Of a stretch of 64,000 nucleotides of DNA, positions 8,817 through 16,513 are shown one piece after another (position 1 is the first letter of the stretch; the number at the start of each line of letters is the position of its first letter). The notes beneath the pieces were generated by a model. That model worked only from the letters and a program-made list of their open reading frames with translations. It did no database searches and was not told the DNA's origin. Source of the DNA: an uncultured Faecalicatena sp. (GTDB taxonomy: Bacteria; Bacillota; Clostridia; Lachnospirales; Lachnospiraceae); assembly GCA_902489075.1 (NCBI GenBank), contig CABTYO010000004.1, positions 75,487 through 139,486 on the forward strand, in the 5' to 3' direction. The translations under genes were made by a program, and so were the position numbers.

Positions 8817-9626
8817 TTATTCATCACACCCGTAGGGGTGAATGTCATAATGTCTAAGCAGCTTTAGTCCTTTTCTTAAATCCTGCTCATAATCATCGAA
8901 TGTATTTGCCTCATAGGAAATGTATCCTTTATAGGAAATTGCCTTCAAGGTGTTAAATAACTGGCTGTAGTCAAATCCATCGTCCAGCATCGGAACACGC
9001 CTTTCCGGGAAAGGAAGCATCGGATTGTCTACATGGACGTGCTTTATAAAATCTGCATACTCTACAATATCTGAATACGGATGTCCTCCCGCGATGAACC
9101 ATCGGAAGTCTAACAGAGTCTTTAAATTTTTCTGTCCCAGCTTTTTCGCATATTCATAAGCCTGTGGGACACTTAAAACAGAATTGCAGATAGCATCTGC
9201 CAGAGGCTCCATCATGATCGTCACGTTATACTGGGACGCGATCTCACATAAAGTCACGATGAGCTGGTCATTCTTTTTCACGGCTTCTTCCCGCTTATCC
9301 CCCTCGGGAAGACTTCTCGTCTTCCCGTTTCCATAGACGAAATATCTGGCGCCCATTTCTGCTGTCCTGTCAACGGCCTTTTTCAGATATTCGGTATAAT
9401 ACTTAAAATCAAAATCATCGTCTGCAATCACCACATCCAGGGGCAGAGGATTGTCAAAGACTTCGCTTTCCAGGCCGCTGTCCTTTACAAGCTTTCTGGC
9501 TTTTTGATATTCCTGGTCATCAAAGGACATGATTTCCTTAATGTGCAGCTCAATGCCATCATATCCTGCAGCGGCGATCTGATCTGCCTCTTTTACAAAA
9601 CCAAAATGGCTGGTCTTCATTCTCAT
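8817..9626 (-). CDS. Sugar phosphate isomerase/epimerase family TIM-barrel protein
   Basis: The 269-residue protein belongs to the AP-endonuclease-2-like TIM-barrel superfamily, which includes xylose isomerase-like epimerases, inosose dehydratase IolE and 3-dehydroshikimate dehydratase. Visible signatures are GYDGIELHIKEI near the start, TIMMEPLADAI, TLLDFRWFIAGGHP and IKHVHVDNP, with a late GYISYEANTF supplying metal-binding Glu, Asp and His residues. The start at 9626 has a GGGGG site and lies 12 bp after the upstream dehydrogenase. The superfamily is too diverse to name the reaction. Isomerisation, epimerisation or dehydration of a cyclic or linear keto-polyol is what the context suggests. 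Confidence 0.85.
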   Translation of the reverse strand: MRMKTSHFGFVKEADQIAAAGYDGIELHIKEIMSFDDQEYQKARKLVKDSGLESEVFDNPLPLDVVIADDDFDFKYYTEYLKKAVDRTAEMGARYFVYGNGKTRSLPEGDKREEAVKKNDQLIVTLCEIASQYNVTIMMEPLADAICNSVLSVPQAYEYAKKLGQKNLKTLLDFRWFIAGGHPYSDIVEYADFIKHVHVDNPMLPFPERRVPMLDDGFDYSQLFNTLKAISYKGYISYEANTFDDYEQDLRKGLKLLRHYDIHPYGCDE

Positions 9627-9637
9627 CAGGCTGCCCC

Positions 9638-10684
9638 CTATTCTTCGTTAACTAAGATGATCTTCACATCTGTGGATTTACCGGATACAAGCTCTTCCAT
9701 CTTCTTCTGTACCTGATTCATCGGAACAACGGATGTGATTAGTTTCTTTAAGTCGATTTTTCCTGATGTGATCAGTTCCGGAATTTCATATAACTCATCA
9801 ACGTAGCAGTAGCTGCCTTTCAATTTCATCTCATGTGCGACCGCATATTTATACTCGAATCCATCCATATGCTCTGTAGCCATTCCGATCATCGCGATCT
9901 CGCCGCCGTTTTTCACCATCTTCATACTGGTGTTTAAGCTGACTGCGATTCCGACACAGTCTGCACCGGCATCTGCACCTTTTCCTCCCGTAATCTCCAT
10001 GACTTTTGCAACTGGGTCCTCCTTGCCGGAGTTGATCACATAAGATGCCCCGCATTCCAGTGCCTTCTCAAGACGCTGCTCATTCAGGTCGATGCAGATT
10101 ACATCTTTTGCACCCAGGCTCTTTAAGCATTCCAGAGCCAGAAGTCCGATCGGGCCGGCACCAAATACAGTCACCACTTTGTCCTTCACATCACTGAGCA
10201 TCTTGACACCGCGCAGTGCAACAGAGGTCGGTTCTAACATGGAGCCTTCTTCAAAGCTCATGCTGTCCGGAATCGGGATGAGCTTGTCGGCTGGAACCAC
10301 CACGTAATCTGCCATGGCTCCGTCATATCCTCCTGCCGGCATGGTTGTTCCCGGGATAAAACGGTTCTCACACAGGTTCGGAAGCCCTGCCTTGCAGTCC
10401 GGGCACTCCCCGCATGGGATGTTGGGATATACCACGACTCTGCCGCCCACCGGGACGGAAGGATTTTTCACATCCTCCCCGTATTTATCTACAATACCGG
10501 AAAATTCGTGTCCCATGACCAGCGGTGCGACACGCATGGCGCTGGTCCCTTTGAATCCACCGCTGTCTGATCCGCAGATGGAGACTGCCTTTACCTTAAT
10601 TCTGACCTGTCCTTTTCCCGGTTCCGGAGTCGGACGTTCCTGCTCTTCTATTTTTAATGGCTCTACATAGCAATACGCTTTCAT
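9638..10684 (-). CDS. Zinc-dependent alcohol dehydrogenase (MDR family), first copy
   Basis: This 348-residue medium-chain dehydrogenase shows the catalytic zinc ligands (Cys in SICGSDSGG, the GHEFSG glutamate/histidine motif), the four-cysteine structural zinc loop CGECPDCKAGLPNLC around residue 95, and a Rossmann GAGPIGLLALECLKSLGA near residue 175. It resembles sorbitol, L-threonine and galactitol dehydrogenases, which oxidise secondary alcohols of polyols with NAD(+). ATG 10684 has a TAGGAGGG site. It shares the cluster with a second, diverged paralogue (10797-11840), consistent with oxidation of two hydroxyls on one substrate. Confidence 0.9.
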   Translation of the reverse strand: MKAYCYVEPLKIEEQERPTPEPGKGQVRIKVKAVSICGSDSGGFKGTSAMRVAPLVMGHEFSGIVDKYGEDVKNPSVPVGGRVVVYPNIPCGECPDCKAGLPNLCENRFIPGTTMPAGGYDGAMADYVVVPADKLIPIPDSMSFEEGSMLEPTSVALRGVKMLSDVKDKVVTVFGAGPIGLLALECLKSLGAKDVICIDLNEQRLEKALECGASYVINSGKEDPVAKVMEITGGKGADAGADCVGIAVSLNTSMKMVKNGGEIAMIGMATEHMDGFEYKYAVAHEMKLKGSYCYVDELYEIPELITSGKIDLKKLITSVVPMNQVQKKMEELVSGKSTDVKIILVNEE

Positions 10685-10796
10685 AATGATTCCCTCCTAC
10701 AGCTTAATTTAAAGCTTCTTTTACTGACTGACCTGCTGCTGTCCTGACAGCATGATATACCATTAAATGCTGATGGCTGCTTTTAATTTTCTCTGC

Positions 10797-11840
10797 CTAT
10801 AATTTAATCTGAACCTTGATCTCTGTGTTCTGCGGATCGTTCAGGACATCGAATGCTTCTTTTCCTTTTTCCAGCGGGTAGGTAGATGTGATCAGGTCCT
10901 CCACATTCAGCCTGTTGTCGGCAAGCATCTGTGCTGCCTCTTTCATCTCGCTTGTGAACATATAGCTTCCGAGGAATTTCAGCCCACGGCCTACGATTTC
11001 CATCGGATCGATTTCAACTTTTTCATGCATCAGTGCTACCAGTACGATTGTTCCGCCGTTTCTGACCAGCTCAAAGGACTGGTTGATGGTGGAACCTACT
11101 CCTGCCGCGATAATGACTCTGTCTGCTCCGTAGGAATCGGTCAGTTCTTTTACTCTTGCAACGACATCCTCTTCCTTCGCATTGATGACCTCGTCTGCCC
11201 CGACCTCTTTTGCCTTCTTCAGTCTGGTATCCAGAATATCGGAAACAATGACCTTTTCGACGCCCAGAGCCTTTAAGAATTTTACGATCAAAAGACCGAT
11301 TGGGCCGGCTCCGATCAGTACCACACTCTTTTCATCCTCTGTCATGCCTTTTTTCGCACACGCCAGTGTGACGCCGCACGGCTCCAGCATCGCCGCTGCT
11401 TCGTAGGAAACATTGTCCCCTACCGGAACGACCATCCAGTCAGGAACAGTCACATATTCTCTCATAGCTCCGTCTGTCTGCGTTCCGCCGATTGCAGTAC
11501 CCATACTCTTTCTGTTTCCGCACAGGTTGCCCTCGCCGCGTCTACAGAAAAAGCAGTCATTGCACAGTACCATCGGATTGACGGTCACCTTCTGTCCCAC
11601 TTTCAGATCCTTCACGTTTTCTCCCACCATGGTGATGTCCCCTGAGAATTCATGTCCCAGTACCAGCGGCGGTGCGAAACGGTCTGATGCGAAACGGTAT
11701 GCCCCCAGGTCTGATCCACAGATGGATACCGTGTTGATCTTGATCTGTACTTCCCCTTCCTTAGGCATCGGGATGCTGCGTTCTTCCAGTTCTAACACTC
11801 CGGGGCCCTGATAAACTAATGCCTTCATTGTCTCTCCCAT
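10797..11840 (-). CDS. Zinc-dependent alcohol dehydrogenase (MDR family), second copy
   Basis: The 347-residue protein has the same plan as its neighbour: catalytic-zinc SICGSDLGAYRF, GHEFSGD, structural-zinc CNDCFFCRRGEGNLCGNR and the NAD fold GAGPIGLLIVKFLKALGV. The two copies clearly differ in sequence, so they are not a recent duplication and should act on different positions or steps. The start is ATG 11840 with AAGGAG nine bases upstream; ATG 11828 (MKALVY) is a possible alternative. The gap of about 110 bp to the first dehydrogenase gene holds a weak hairpin (CAGCAT...ATGCTG, near 10751-10775) and no other gene. Confidence 0.9.
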   Translation of the reverse strand: MGETMKALVYQGPGVLELEERSIPMPKEGEVQIKINTVSICGSDLGAYRFASDRFAPPLVLGHEFSGDITMVGENVKDLKVGQKVTVNPMVLCNDCFFCRRGEGNLCGNRKSMGTAIGGTQTDGAMREYVTVPDWMVVPVGDNVSYEAAAMLEPCGVTLACAKKGMTEDEKSVVLIGAGPIGLLIVKFLKALGVEKVIVSDILDTRLKKAKEVGADEVINAKEEDVVARVKELTDSYGADRVIIAAGVGSTINQSFELVRNGGTIVLVALMHEKVEIDPMEIVGRGLKFLGSYMFTSEMKEAAQMLADNRLNVEDLITSTYPLEKGKEAFDVLNDPQNTEIKVQIKL

Positions 11841-11891
11841 TTTCCTGATCTCCTTTTATTTTTAAATATAATATTGTCTGGTTGAGAGTCT

Positions 11892-11953
11892 GCCTGAACA
11901 TTCATGTACCTGACAGATTTCATCCGGGCTTTTCGTATCATGAATGTTCAGGC
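11892..11953. repeat. Perfect 15-bp inverted repeat between two cluster genes
   Basis: GCCTGAACATTCATG at 11892-11906 is exactly complementary to CATGAATGTTCAGGC at 11939-11953, with 32 nt between. It fills the gap between the creatininase-family gene and the second dehydrogenase. No U-run follows on either strand, so it is not a classic terminator; an mRNA processing or stabilising stem-loop is possible. Confidence 0.6.
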
Positions 11954-11969
11954 CGCTCTATTAAGGCTC

Positions 11970-12932
11970 TTAGCAAGGCCAGGCGATTGTATAAATATGT
12001 TTTCCACCCTTTGTAGGTCCTTTGAGCAGCTTTTCGATCTCTTCCGGGTCTCTCTGGCTCATGTATTTTGCATCCGGAAGGGTTCCGACCGGGCATGCCT
12101 CAAGGATATCGTGATGAAGTTTTACAAGGTAATCACATACTTTTTCGATGCAGGCTTTTGCTTTTGCAGGATCAGCCTCTGTTGCGTGTCCAAGAACGCC
12201 CTGAGGAGCGGTCACGCATTCGATTCCTGCATTTCCGACTACACAGTGCCCTGGAATTGGGTTGCCGTAAATATCTCCGCCGCGGTCAACGTGTCCTGCC
12301 GGCAGGATTCCGTGCACGTCTGTGTCTTCTGCATGTTCCATGTCACAGTATTCCGGGAACAGTGCAAGGGAAATGCTCTGCTCAGCCTCACATGCATGCT
12401 GGAACGGTCTGTTGAAAGGTCCGCCGTGCTCTTTGTCCATCAAAGTCTGTGCCATCACACGTGGAAGATCTACAAAATAAATCATAGCAGGAACCTGATA
12501 TTTTTTGCCCCATTCCTGGATAGCCACAGGAAGGGAATATTCCTGACCGTGCATACTGATGAAGATCATCTTGCGGAATCCTGTGTTCCAGAATCCAGTG
12601 ATAATTGCACGCAGATATGCCATAAATACATCGTCCGGAAGCGGAATCGTGCATGGCTGGCCGATGTGGTGGAATGGATGGGAACCATACCATACAGGCT
12701 CTGCCACTGTACAGCCGACTTTTTCTGCTACCATCTCGGCGATACGGGAAACGATAAATGTATCCTCTCCGATTGGACCTGAATTTCCGTGATTTTCTGT
12801 GGAACCAACCGGAATGATGATGACATCGTCCTTTTCCAGTCTCTGCTCAACATCTCTCTTTGTCATTGTCTGATAATACATCTTCTTTGCGGACTCCATC
12901 TGTCCTTCATTTGGGAAACTCCATTCTGCCAT
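11970..12932 (-). CDS. Creatininase-family metal-dependent amidohydrolase
   Basis: A 320-residue member of the creatininase fold, whose known members hydrolyse C-N bonds in creatinine or formamides at a two-metal site. The family motif is seen near residue 45 as PVGSTENHGNSGPIGEDTFI (metal-binding Glu, His and Asp), with a second motif FISMHGQEYSLPVAIQEW near residue 150. ATG 12932 is chosen because AAGGAGG precedes it; the open frame to 12965 lacks a site. The cluster has no other sign of nitrogen metabolism, so hydrolysis of a non-creatinine substrate, possibly ring opening of an oxidised cyclic intermediate, is inferred. The specific reaction is unknown. Confidence 0.85.
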   Translation of the reverse strand: MAEWSFPNEGQMESAKKMYYQTMTKRDVEQRLEKDDVIIIPVGSTENHGNSGPIGEDTFIVSRIAEMVAEKVGCTVAEPVWYGSHPFHHIGQPCTIPLPDDVFMAYLRAIITGFWNTGFRKMIFISMHGQEYSLPVAIQEWGKKYQVPAMIYFVDLPRVMAQTLMDKEHGGPFNRPFQHACEAEQSISLALFPEYCDMEHAEDTDVHGILPAGHVDRGGDIYGNPIPGHCVVGNAGIECVTAPQGVLGHATEADPAKAKACIEKVCDYLVKLHHDILEACPVGTLPDAKYMSQRDPEEIEKLLKGPTKGGKHIYTIAWPC

Positions 12933-13055
12933 TTTTAAATCCTCCTTGTAAAAACACTTTTTCATTTTTTCTTTTTATGAATAATGGATCTGGTCCACTA
13001 TTTCTGAATTTGTAGGTAAAGCTGTATATCTCTTTGTATCTGATGCTTTTGCTGC

Positions 13056-13964
13056 TTATTTCCCGGCCAGTGCCCTCAATCGCTGCTGATAGCTGTCTGT
13101 ACCTTCGCCATGTACCAATTCTACGATTTTGGCTCCTGCATCCATGATTTTTTCAAAATCCATTCCAGTCTCCACACCCATAGAATCCAGCATGAACAGA
13201 ACGTCCTCTGTGGAAATGTTGCCTGTTGCTCCTTTTATGTAAGGGCATCCGCCAAGTCCTGCAAGCGATGTATCGATCTTGTCGATCCCAGCTTCCATCG
13301 CGGCCACCACATTGGCAAGCCCCATGCCTCTTGTATTGTGCATATGAAGCATCCAGTCCATGTCTGGAAATGCATCTCTAAGAGCCATTGTTCTTTCATA
13401 CACAAGCTTTGGTGTGCCAAGTCCCGCAGAATCAGAAAGAGAGATCTGCGTGGCGCCTGCATCCTGAAATGCTTTTACGATTTCCTTGATGAAATCAAAG
13501 GGAATCACACCCTCCCACTGGGATGCGAACGGTAGTGAAATCGATCCTGCGAACCCCATCTTGTTGTCTCTGGCGATCTGTCCTGATTCGGCAAAGGTCT
13601 TCATGGACTCCAGCGGGGAACGTCCAGCCCCTGCTTTGTTATGTTCCATGCTCGCGGAAACATTCAGCTTGATCTTCTGGCATCCGCATGCCGCCGCTCT
13701 TCTGACATCGTCCGGAAGATATACGAGACCTCTGTACTCCACGCCTTCTTTCTTATGAAGCTTTTCGAATACTTTGTCGGTATCCTTCATTTTGTACATG
13801 GTCTCATAAGTGGAAAATGCTCCTACTTCGATGCTTCTGCATCCGGCATCCACGACTTCCTCGATGATACGCACCTTCTCTTCCACCGGGTAGATCTCCG
13901 GGGCCGTCTGGAATCCATCTCTGGTAACGACCTCGCAGAGGGTTACTTTTTTGGGTAAATTCAT
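13056..13964 (-). CDS. Hydroxymethylglutaryl-CoA-lyase-like enzyme (DRE-TIM family)
   Basis: The 302-residue TIM-barrel protein has the DRE-TIM signatures. The catalytic Arg-Asp is in VTRDGFQ near the N-terminus, the metal-binding His pair is in HMHNTRGMG, and the HMG-CoA lyase active-site loop with its Cys appears as GLGGCPYIKGATGN (about residue 235). Family members cleave 3-hydroxy-acyl-CoA thioesters such as HMG-CoA retro-aldol fashion. No CoA ligase or transferase is visible in the cluster, so a free acid substrate (aldolase activity) is also possible. ATG 13964 has GGGAGGAG upstream. It is the first enzyme gene after the regulator, with two operator-like palindromes in its 5' region. 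Confidence 0.88.
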   Translation of the reverse strand: MNLPKKVTLCEVVTRDGFQTAPEIYPVEEKVRIIEEVVDAGCRSIEVGAFSTYETMYKMKDTDKVFEKLHKKEGVEYRGLVYLPDDVRRAAACGCQKIKLNVSASMEHNKAGAGRSPLESMKTFAESGQIARDNKMGFAGSISLPFASQWEGVIPFDFIKEIVKAFQDAGATQISLSDSAGLGTPKLVYERTMALRDAFPDMDWMLHMHNTRGMGLANVVAAMEAGIDKIDTSLAGLGGCPYIKGATGNISTEDVLFMLDSMGVETGMDFEKIMDAGAKIVELVHGEGTDSYQQRLRALAGK

Positions 13965-14007
13965 GTCTTCTTCTCCTCCCTGTCCTTGTTGCTTTCCATC
14001 TCTCTAT

Positions 14008-14067
14008 GTGATATCACGTGGTTGAATTGATGTTTTATGATTCTTTTGATATTACGTGATGCATCAC
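14008..14067 (-). promoter_or_regulatory. Candidate GntR operators in front of the catabolic operon
   Basis: Two palindromes sharing the halves GTGAT/ATCAC: GTGATGCATCAC at 14056-14067 and GTGATATCAC at 14008-14017. They lie between the GntR gene and the first enzyme gene. A copy differing in one base occurs on the GntR promoter (14764-14775). A weak promoter fits on the minus strand (TTAAAA, 17 bp, TAATAT) with the first palindrome in its spacer. Confidence 0.7.
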
Positions 14068-14094
14068 TTTGTTTTAAAAATATGTTCAGATGGT

Positions 14095-14727
14095 TTACAT
14101 CCCAATCTGAACATATCCGTCTTTCATTCTCTCGACGGCAGCACTCGTATGCTGATACATACATTCCAGTGCCTCTTCATACTTTTTCTCTTCTACCAGT
14201 TTCAAAAACTTCTCGTGCTCTTCAATCGGCAGGCTGCTGTGTTCCTTCACGATCTTGCGGGAACCTACCCGGTACTGGCTGCGCACGCTTCTGTAAAAAT
14301 CAGAGAGCTGCTTGTTCCTTAATAGATTGATCAGGTAGATGTGGAACTCTGCATCCACTTCTGTATAAGCCGAAATATCTTTCCTCTCCATCGCCCTCTT
14401 CTGCTTCACGATAAAAGACTTCAGCACCAGGATATCATCCTCCTCAATCTGATCGATGATCTTCGGCAGTACGAACTGCTCCACACACTGTCTGCTCTGG
14501 CTGATATTCTGTATTGTCTTCATATCGATCTTAGGGACCGAAAAGCCTGCACTGGAGGAAACCTCCAAAAGTCCTTCATTCTGCAGCTTGACAAGCGCCT
14601 CTCTTACAGGAGTGTAACTCAAACCCAGGTCCTTGGCACTCTTGCGGACACTGAAGACTGTCCCCGGCTCGGCGTCCATAATCTCTTCTTTCAGGCTCTC
14701 ATAGGCCTGATCCTTTAATGTAGGCAT
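14095..14727 (-). CDS. GntR-family (FCD-type) transcriptional regulator of the catabolic cluster
   Basis: The 210-residue protein has an N-terminal winged helix-turn-helix (KDLGLSYTPVREALVKLQNEGLLEV, about residues 28-55). An all-helical FCD-like ligand domain (about 75-205) contains DAEFHIYLINLLRN and the EHEKFLKLVEEKKYEEAL helix, whose Asp/His residues usually bind a metal and an organic-acid effector. It is transcribed in the same direction as the enzyme genes and is the first gene of the cluster. Palindromes on its own promoter and in front of the next gene suggest autoregulation and control of the operon by the substrate or an early intermediate. Confidence 0.9.
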   Translation of the reverse strand: MPTLKDQAYESLKEEIMDAEPGTVFSVRKSAKDLGLSYTPVREALVKLQNEGLLEVSSSAGFSVPKIDMKTIQNISQSRQCVEQFVLPKIIDQIEEDDILVLKSFIVKQKRAMERKDISAYTEVDAEFHIYLINLLRNKQLSDFYRSVRSQYRVGSRKIVKEHSSLPIEEHEKFLKLVEEKKYEEALECMYQHTSAAVERMKDGYVQIGM

Positions 14728-15089
14728 CTGATAAACTTCCTTTGTCTGTTATGTTGATTTCTTGTGATGCATCAATCATATCACCTATACTTTGATTTGT
14801 AAATCCTGCAAAACTTACAAATGTATTTTAATATTTTTATGCATTATTAACAAAATTGGAGAGATAACCCTGATATTCTCCGTCTTTTTCATAACAATCA
14901 TTGCTTCTTAAAAAACTGTATGCTAGTGTACTGACATAAACCATACTAAATGCCTTTATGTTTCACACAGAATAAATTTCCAGCCTGCAAGACCAGGAAA
15001 TGAGACGCAGTAGTAACTGCTTCGGTCGATGGCAGCGGTGTGGATGGAACTTTAATACACTATCATTTATTGGAAAGGAACTTCATGCA
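14728..15089. other. Intergenic region between GntR gene and pyrC
   Basis: About 360 bp without a gene. The left part holds the GntR promoter and operator. A hairpin (GGAGA...TCTCC) followed by a T-rich stretch lies near 14858-14892 and could be a small terminator on the plus strand. The right part should contain the pyrC promoter, but I see no convincing -35/-10 pair and no recognised riboswitch or PyrR motif. Confidence 0.5.
14764..14803 (-). promoter_or_regulatory. GntR gene promoter with overlapping operator
   Basis: On the minus strand TTTACA (14798-14803) and TATGAT (14775-14780) are separated by 17 bp. The palindrome GTGATGCATCAA (14764-14775) abuts the -10 box. It differs in one base from the operator at 14056-14067, as expected for autorepression. 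Confidence 0.75.
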
Positions 15090-16391
15090 ATGAAAATATG
15101 GATCAAAAATGGGCGTGTCTTAAATCCCGCCACAAAAACAGATGAAATACTGGATATCCTGACTGAGGATTCTTATATAAAACAGATTGGTAAAGAGCTA
15201 TCGTCAGATGAAACCGCCGATGCCGACCGGATCATCGATGCTTCCGGCTGTTACGTCATGCCGGGCCTGATCGACATGCATGTCCACCTGCGGGACCCCG
15301 GCCTTACTTATAAGGAAACCATGGAAACAGGGACGAAAGCTGCCACAATGGGCGGTTTTACCACAATTTTGGCAATGGCCAATACCTCTCCGGTGATTGA
15401 TGATGCAGAAAAATTATCGGCTGTATATGAACACGCGAAGAAGTGTTCCCCGATTCAAGTCTTACAAGTCGGCTCTGTCACGAAAGGATTGGAAGGAACA
15501 GAATTGACCGATGCCGCCGCATTAAAAGAAGCCGGAGCGCCTGCTTTAAGCGAAGACGGCAAGACTGTTATGAATGCTTCCCTCTTTCGGCAGGCGCTTT
15601 CTCAGGCCGCGTCTCTTGATATGCCCGTACTGGATCACTGCGAAGATGTTTCTCTGAAGGGAAAAGGAGCCCTTAATCAGGGGGCGGTTTCCGAGAGGCT
15701 GAATGTGGAAGGTATTACAAATGCTGTGGAGGACATCATCATAGCCAGAGATATCCTGCTTGCCAAAGAGACGGGTGCCAGGCTGCACATCTGCCACTGC
15801 TCCACCGAGGATTCCATGAAGATCATCCGTGCTGCAAAACAGGATGGGCTATCTGTTACATCAGAAGTCTGCCCTCATCACTTTACCCTGACCGATGCAG
15901 ACATTATCCCCGGAGATTCCAATTATAAGATGGCACCGCCGCTGCGTTCCCGAAAAGATGTGAATGCTTTGATTGAAGGATTGAAAGACGGAACAATCGA
16001 TGTCATCTCCTCAGACCACGCCCCACATGCTGCCCATGAAAAAACATCTGATATCGCATCCGCTGCCTTCGGCATCGTTGGTCTGGAGACCTCCGTGCCG
16101 CTGACTATCAGTGAACTTGTCCGTCCGGGATATCTCACACCTCTGCAGATGACTGAAAAAATGAGCTGGAACCCTGCAAAGATCCTGGGAATTGAGAAAG
16201 GGAATCTCGCTGTGGGGAAAGATGCGGATATTACGATCATCGATCCTGAAACAGAATATGTGATTGACATTGAAACCTTTGCAAGCATGGGGCGCAATAC
16301 ACCATTTCATGGACGTAAAGTATGTGGGAAAGTAATGTATACCATTTGTGGTGGAGAAATCTGCAAAAAGGTCAGACCTGCTGCGCAGTAA
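15090..16391 (+). CDS. pyrC: Dihydroorotase, class I
   Basis: The 433-residue zinc amidohydrolase closes N-carbamoyl-aspartate to dihydroorotate in pyrimidine synthesis. The metal-binding DMHVHLRDPG motif, the substrate loop MANTSPV, the HCED segment and the late SDHAPH motif are all present. ATG 15090 (MKIWIKNGR) is chosen over the open frame from 15000 because GGAAAGGAA lies upstream and class I enzymes begin this way. It stands alone, with no other pyr gene in view. Its last codons (KKVRPAAQ and stop) lie inside the left arm of a palindrome that also occurs after the hipBA pair. Confidence 0.93.
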   Translation: MKIWIKNGRVLNPATKTDEILDILTEDSYIKQIGKELSSDETADADRIIDASGCYVMPGLIDMHVHLRDPGLTYKETMETGTKAATMGGFTTILAMANTSPVIDDAEKLSAVYEHAKKCSPIQVLQVGSVTKGLEGTELTDAAALKEAGAPALSEDGKTVMNASLFRQALSQAASLDMPVLDHCEDVSLKGKGALNQGAVSERLNVEGITNAVEDIIIARDILLAKETGARLHICHCSTEDSMKIIRAAKQDGLSVTSEVCPHHFTLTDADIIPGDSNYKMAPPLRSRKDVNALIEGLKDGTIDVISSDHAPHAAHEKTSDIASAAFGIVGLETSVPLTISELVRPGYLTPLQMTEKMSWNPAKILGIEKGNLAVGKDADITIIDPETEYVIDIETFASMGRNTPFHGRKVCGKVMYTICGGEICKKVRPAAQ

Positions 16392-16417
16392 TGCGCAGAG
16401 GGGTCTGACCCTTTTGC
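16363..16417 (+). terminator. Palindrome at the end of pyrC, copy 1 of a repeated hairpin
   Basis: A near-perfect stem of about 25 bp (arms begin GCAAAAAGGTCAGACC and end GGTCTGACCCTTTTGC) around a GTAA loop. It overlaps the last pyrC codons and probably acts as its terminator, though the U-run is short (TTTT). Its right arm is identical over 26 bp (16394-16419) to that of the palindrome at 17928-17980. Confidence 0.7.
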
Positions 16418-16459
16418 TCCGTCATCATCCTTAGATTTTTTTGATGTCAGCTGTTCATA

Positions 16460-16488
16460 TTGACGGATAGTCGGTATACCGATATAAT
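16460..16488 (+). promoter_or_regulatory. hipBA-like promoter with operator palindrome in the spacer
   Basis: TTGACG (16460-16465) and TATAAT (16483-16488) with exactly 17 bp between. The spacer contains a perfect 12-bp palindrome TCGGTATACCGA (16471-16482), the expected kind of site for the HTH antitoxin of the operon. Confidence 0.8.
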
Positions 16489-16513
16489 GTAAGAAAGAGA
16501 AAGGGTGATTATT

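Noticed and set aside
15000..15089. 30-residue N-terminal extension of PyrC
   Set aside because: No ribosome-binding site at 15000 and the sequence is unlike dihydroorotases, which start at MKIWIKNGR here.
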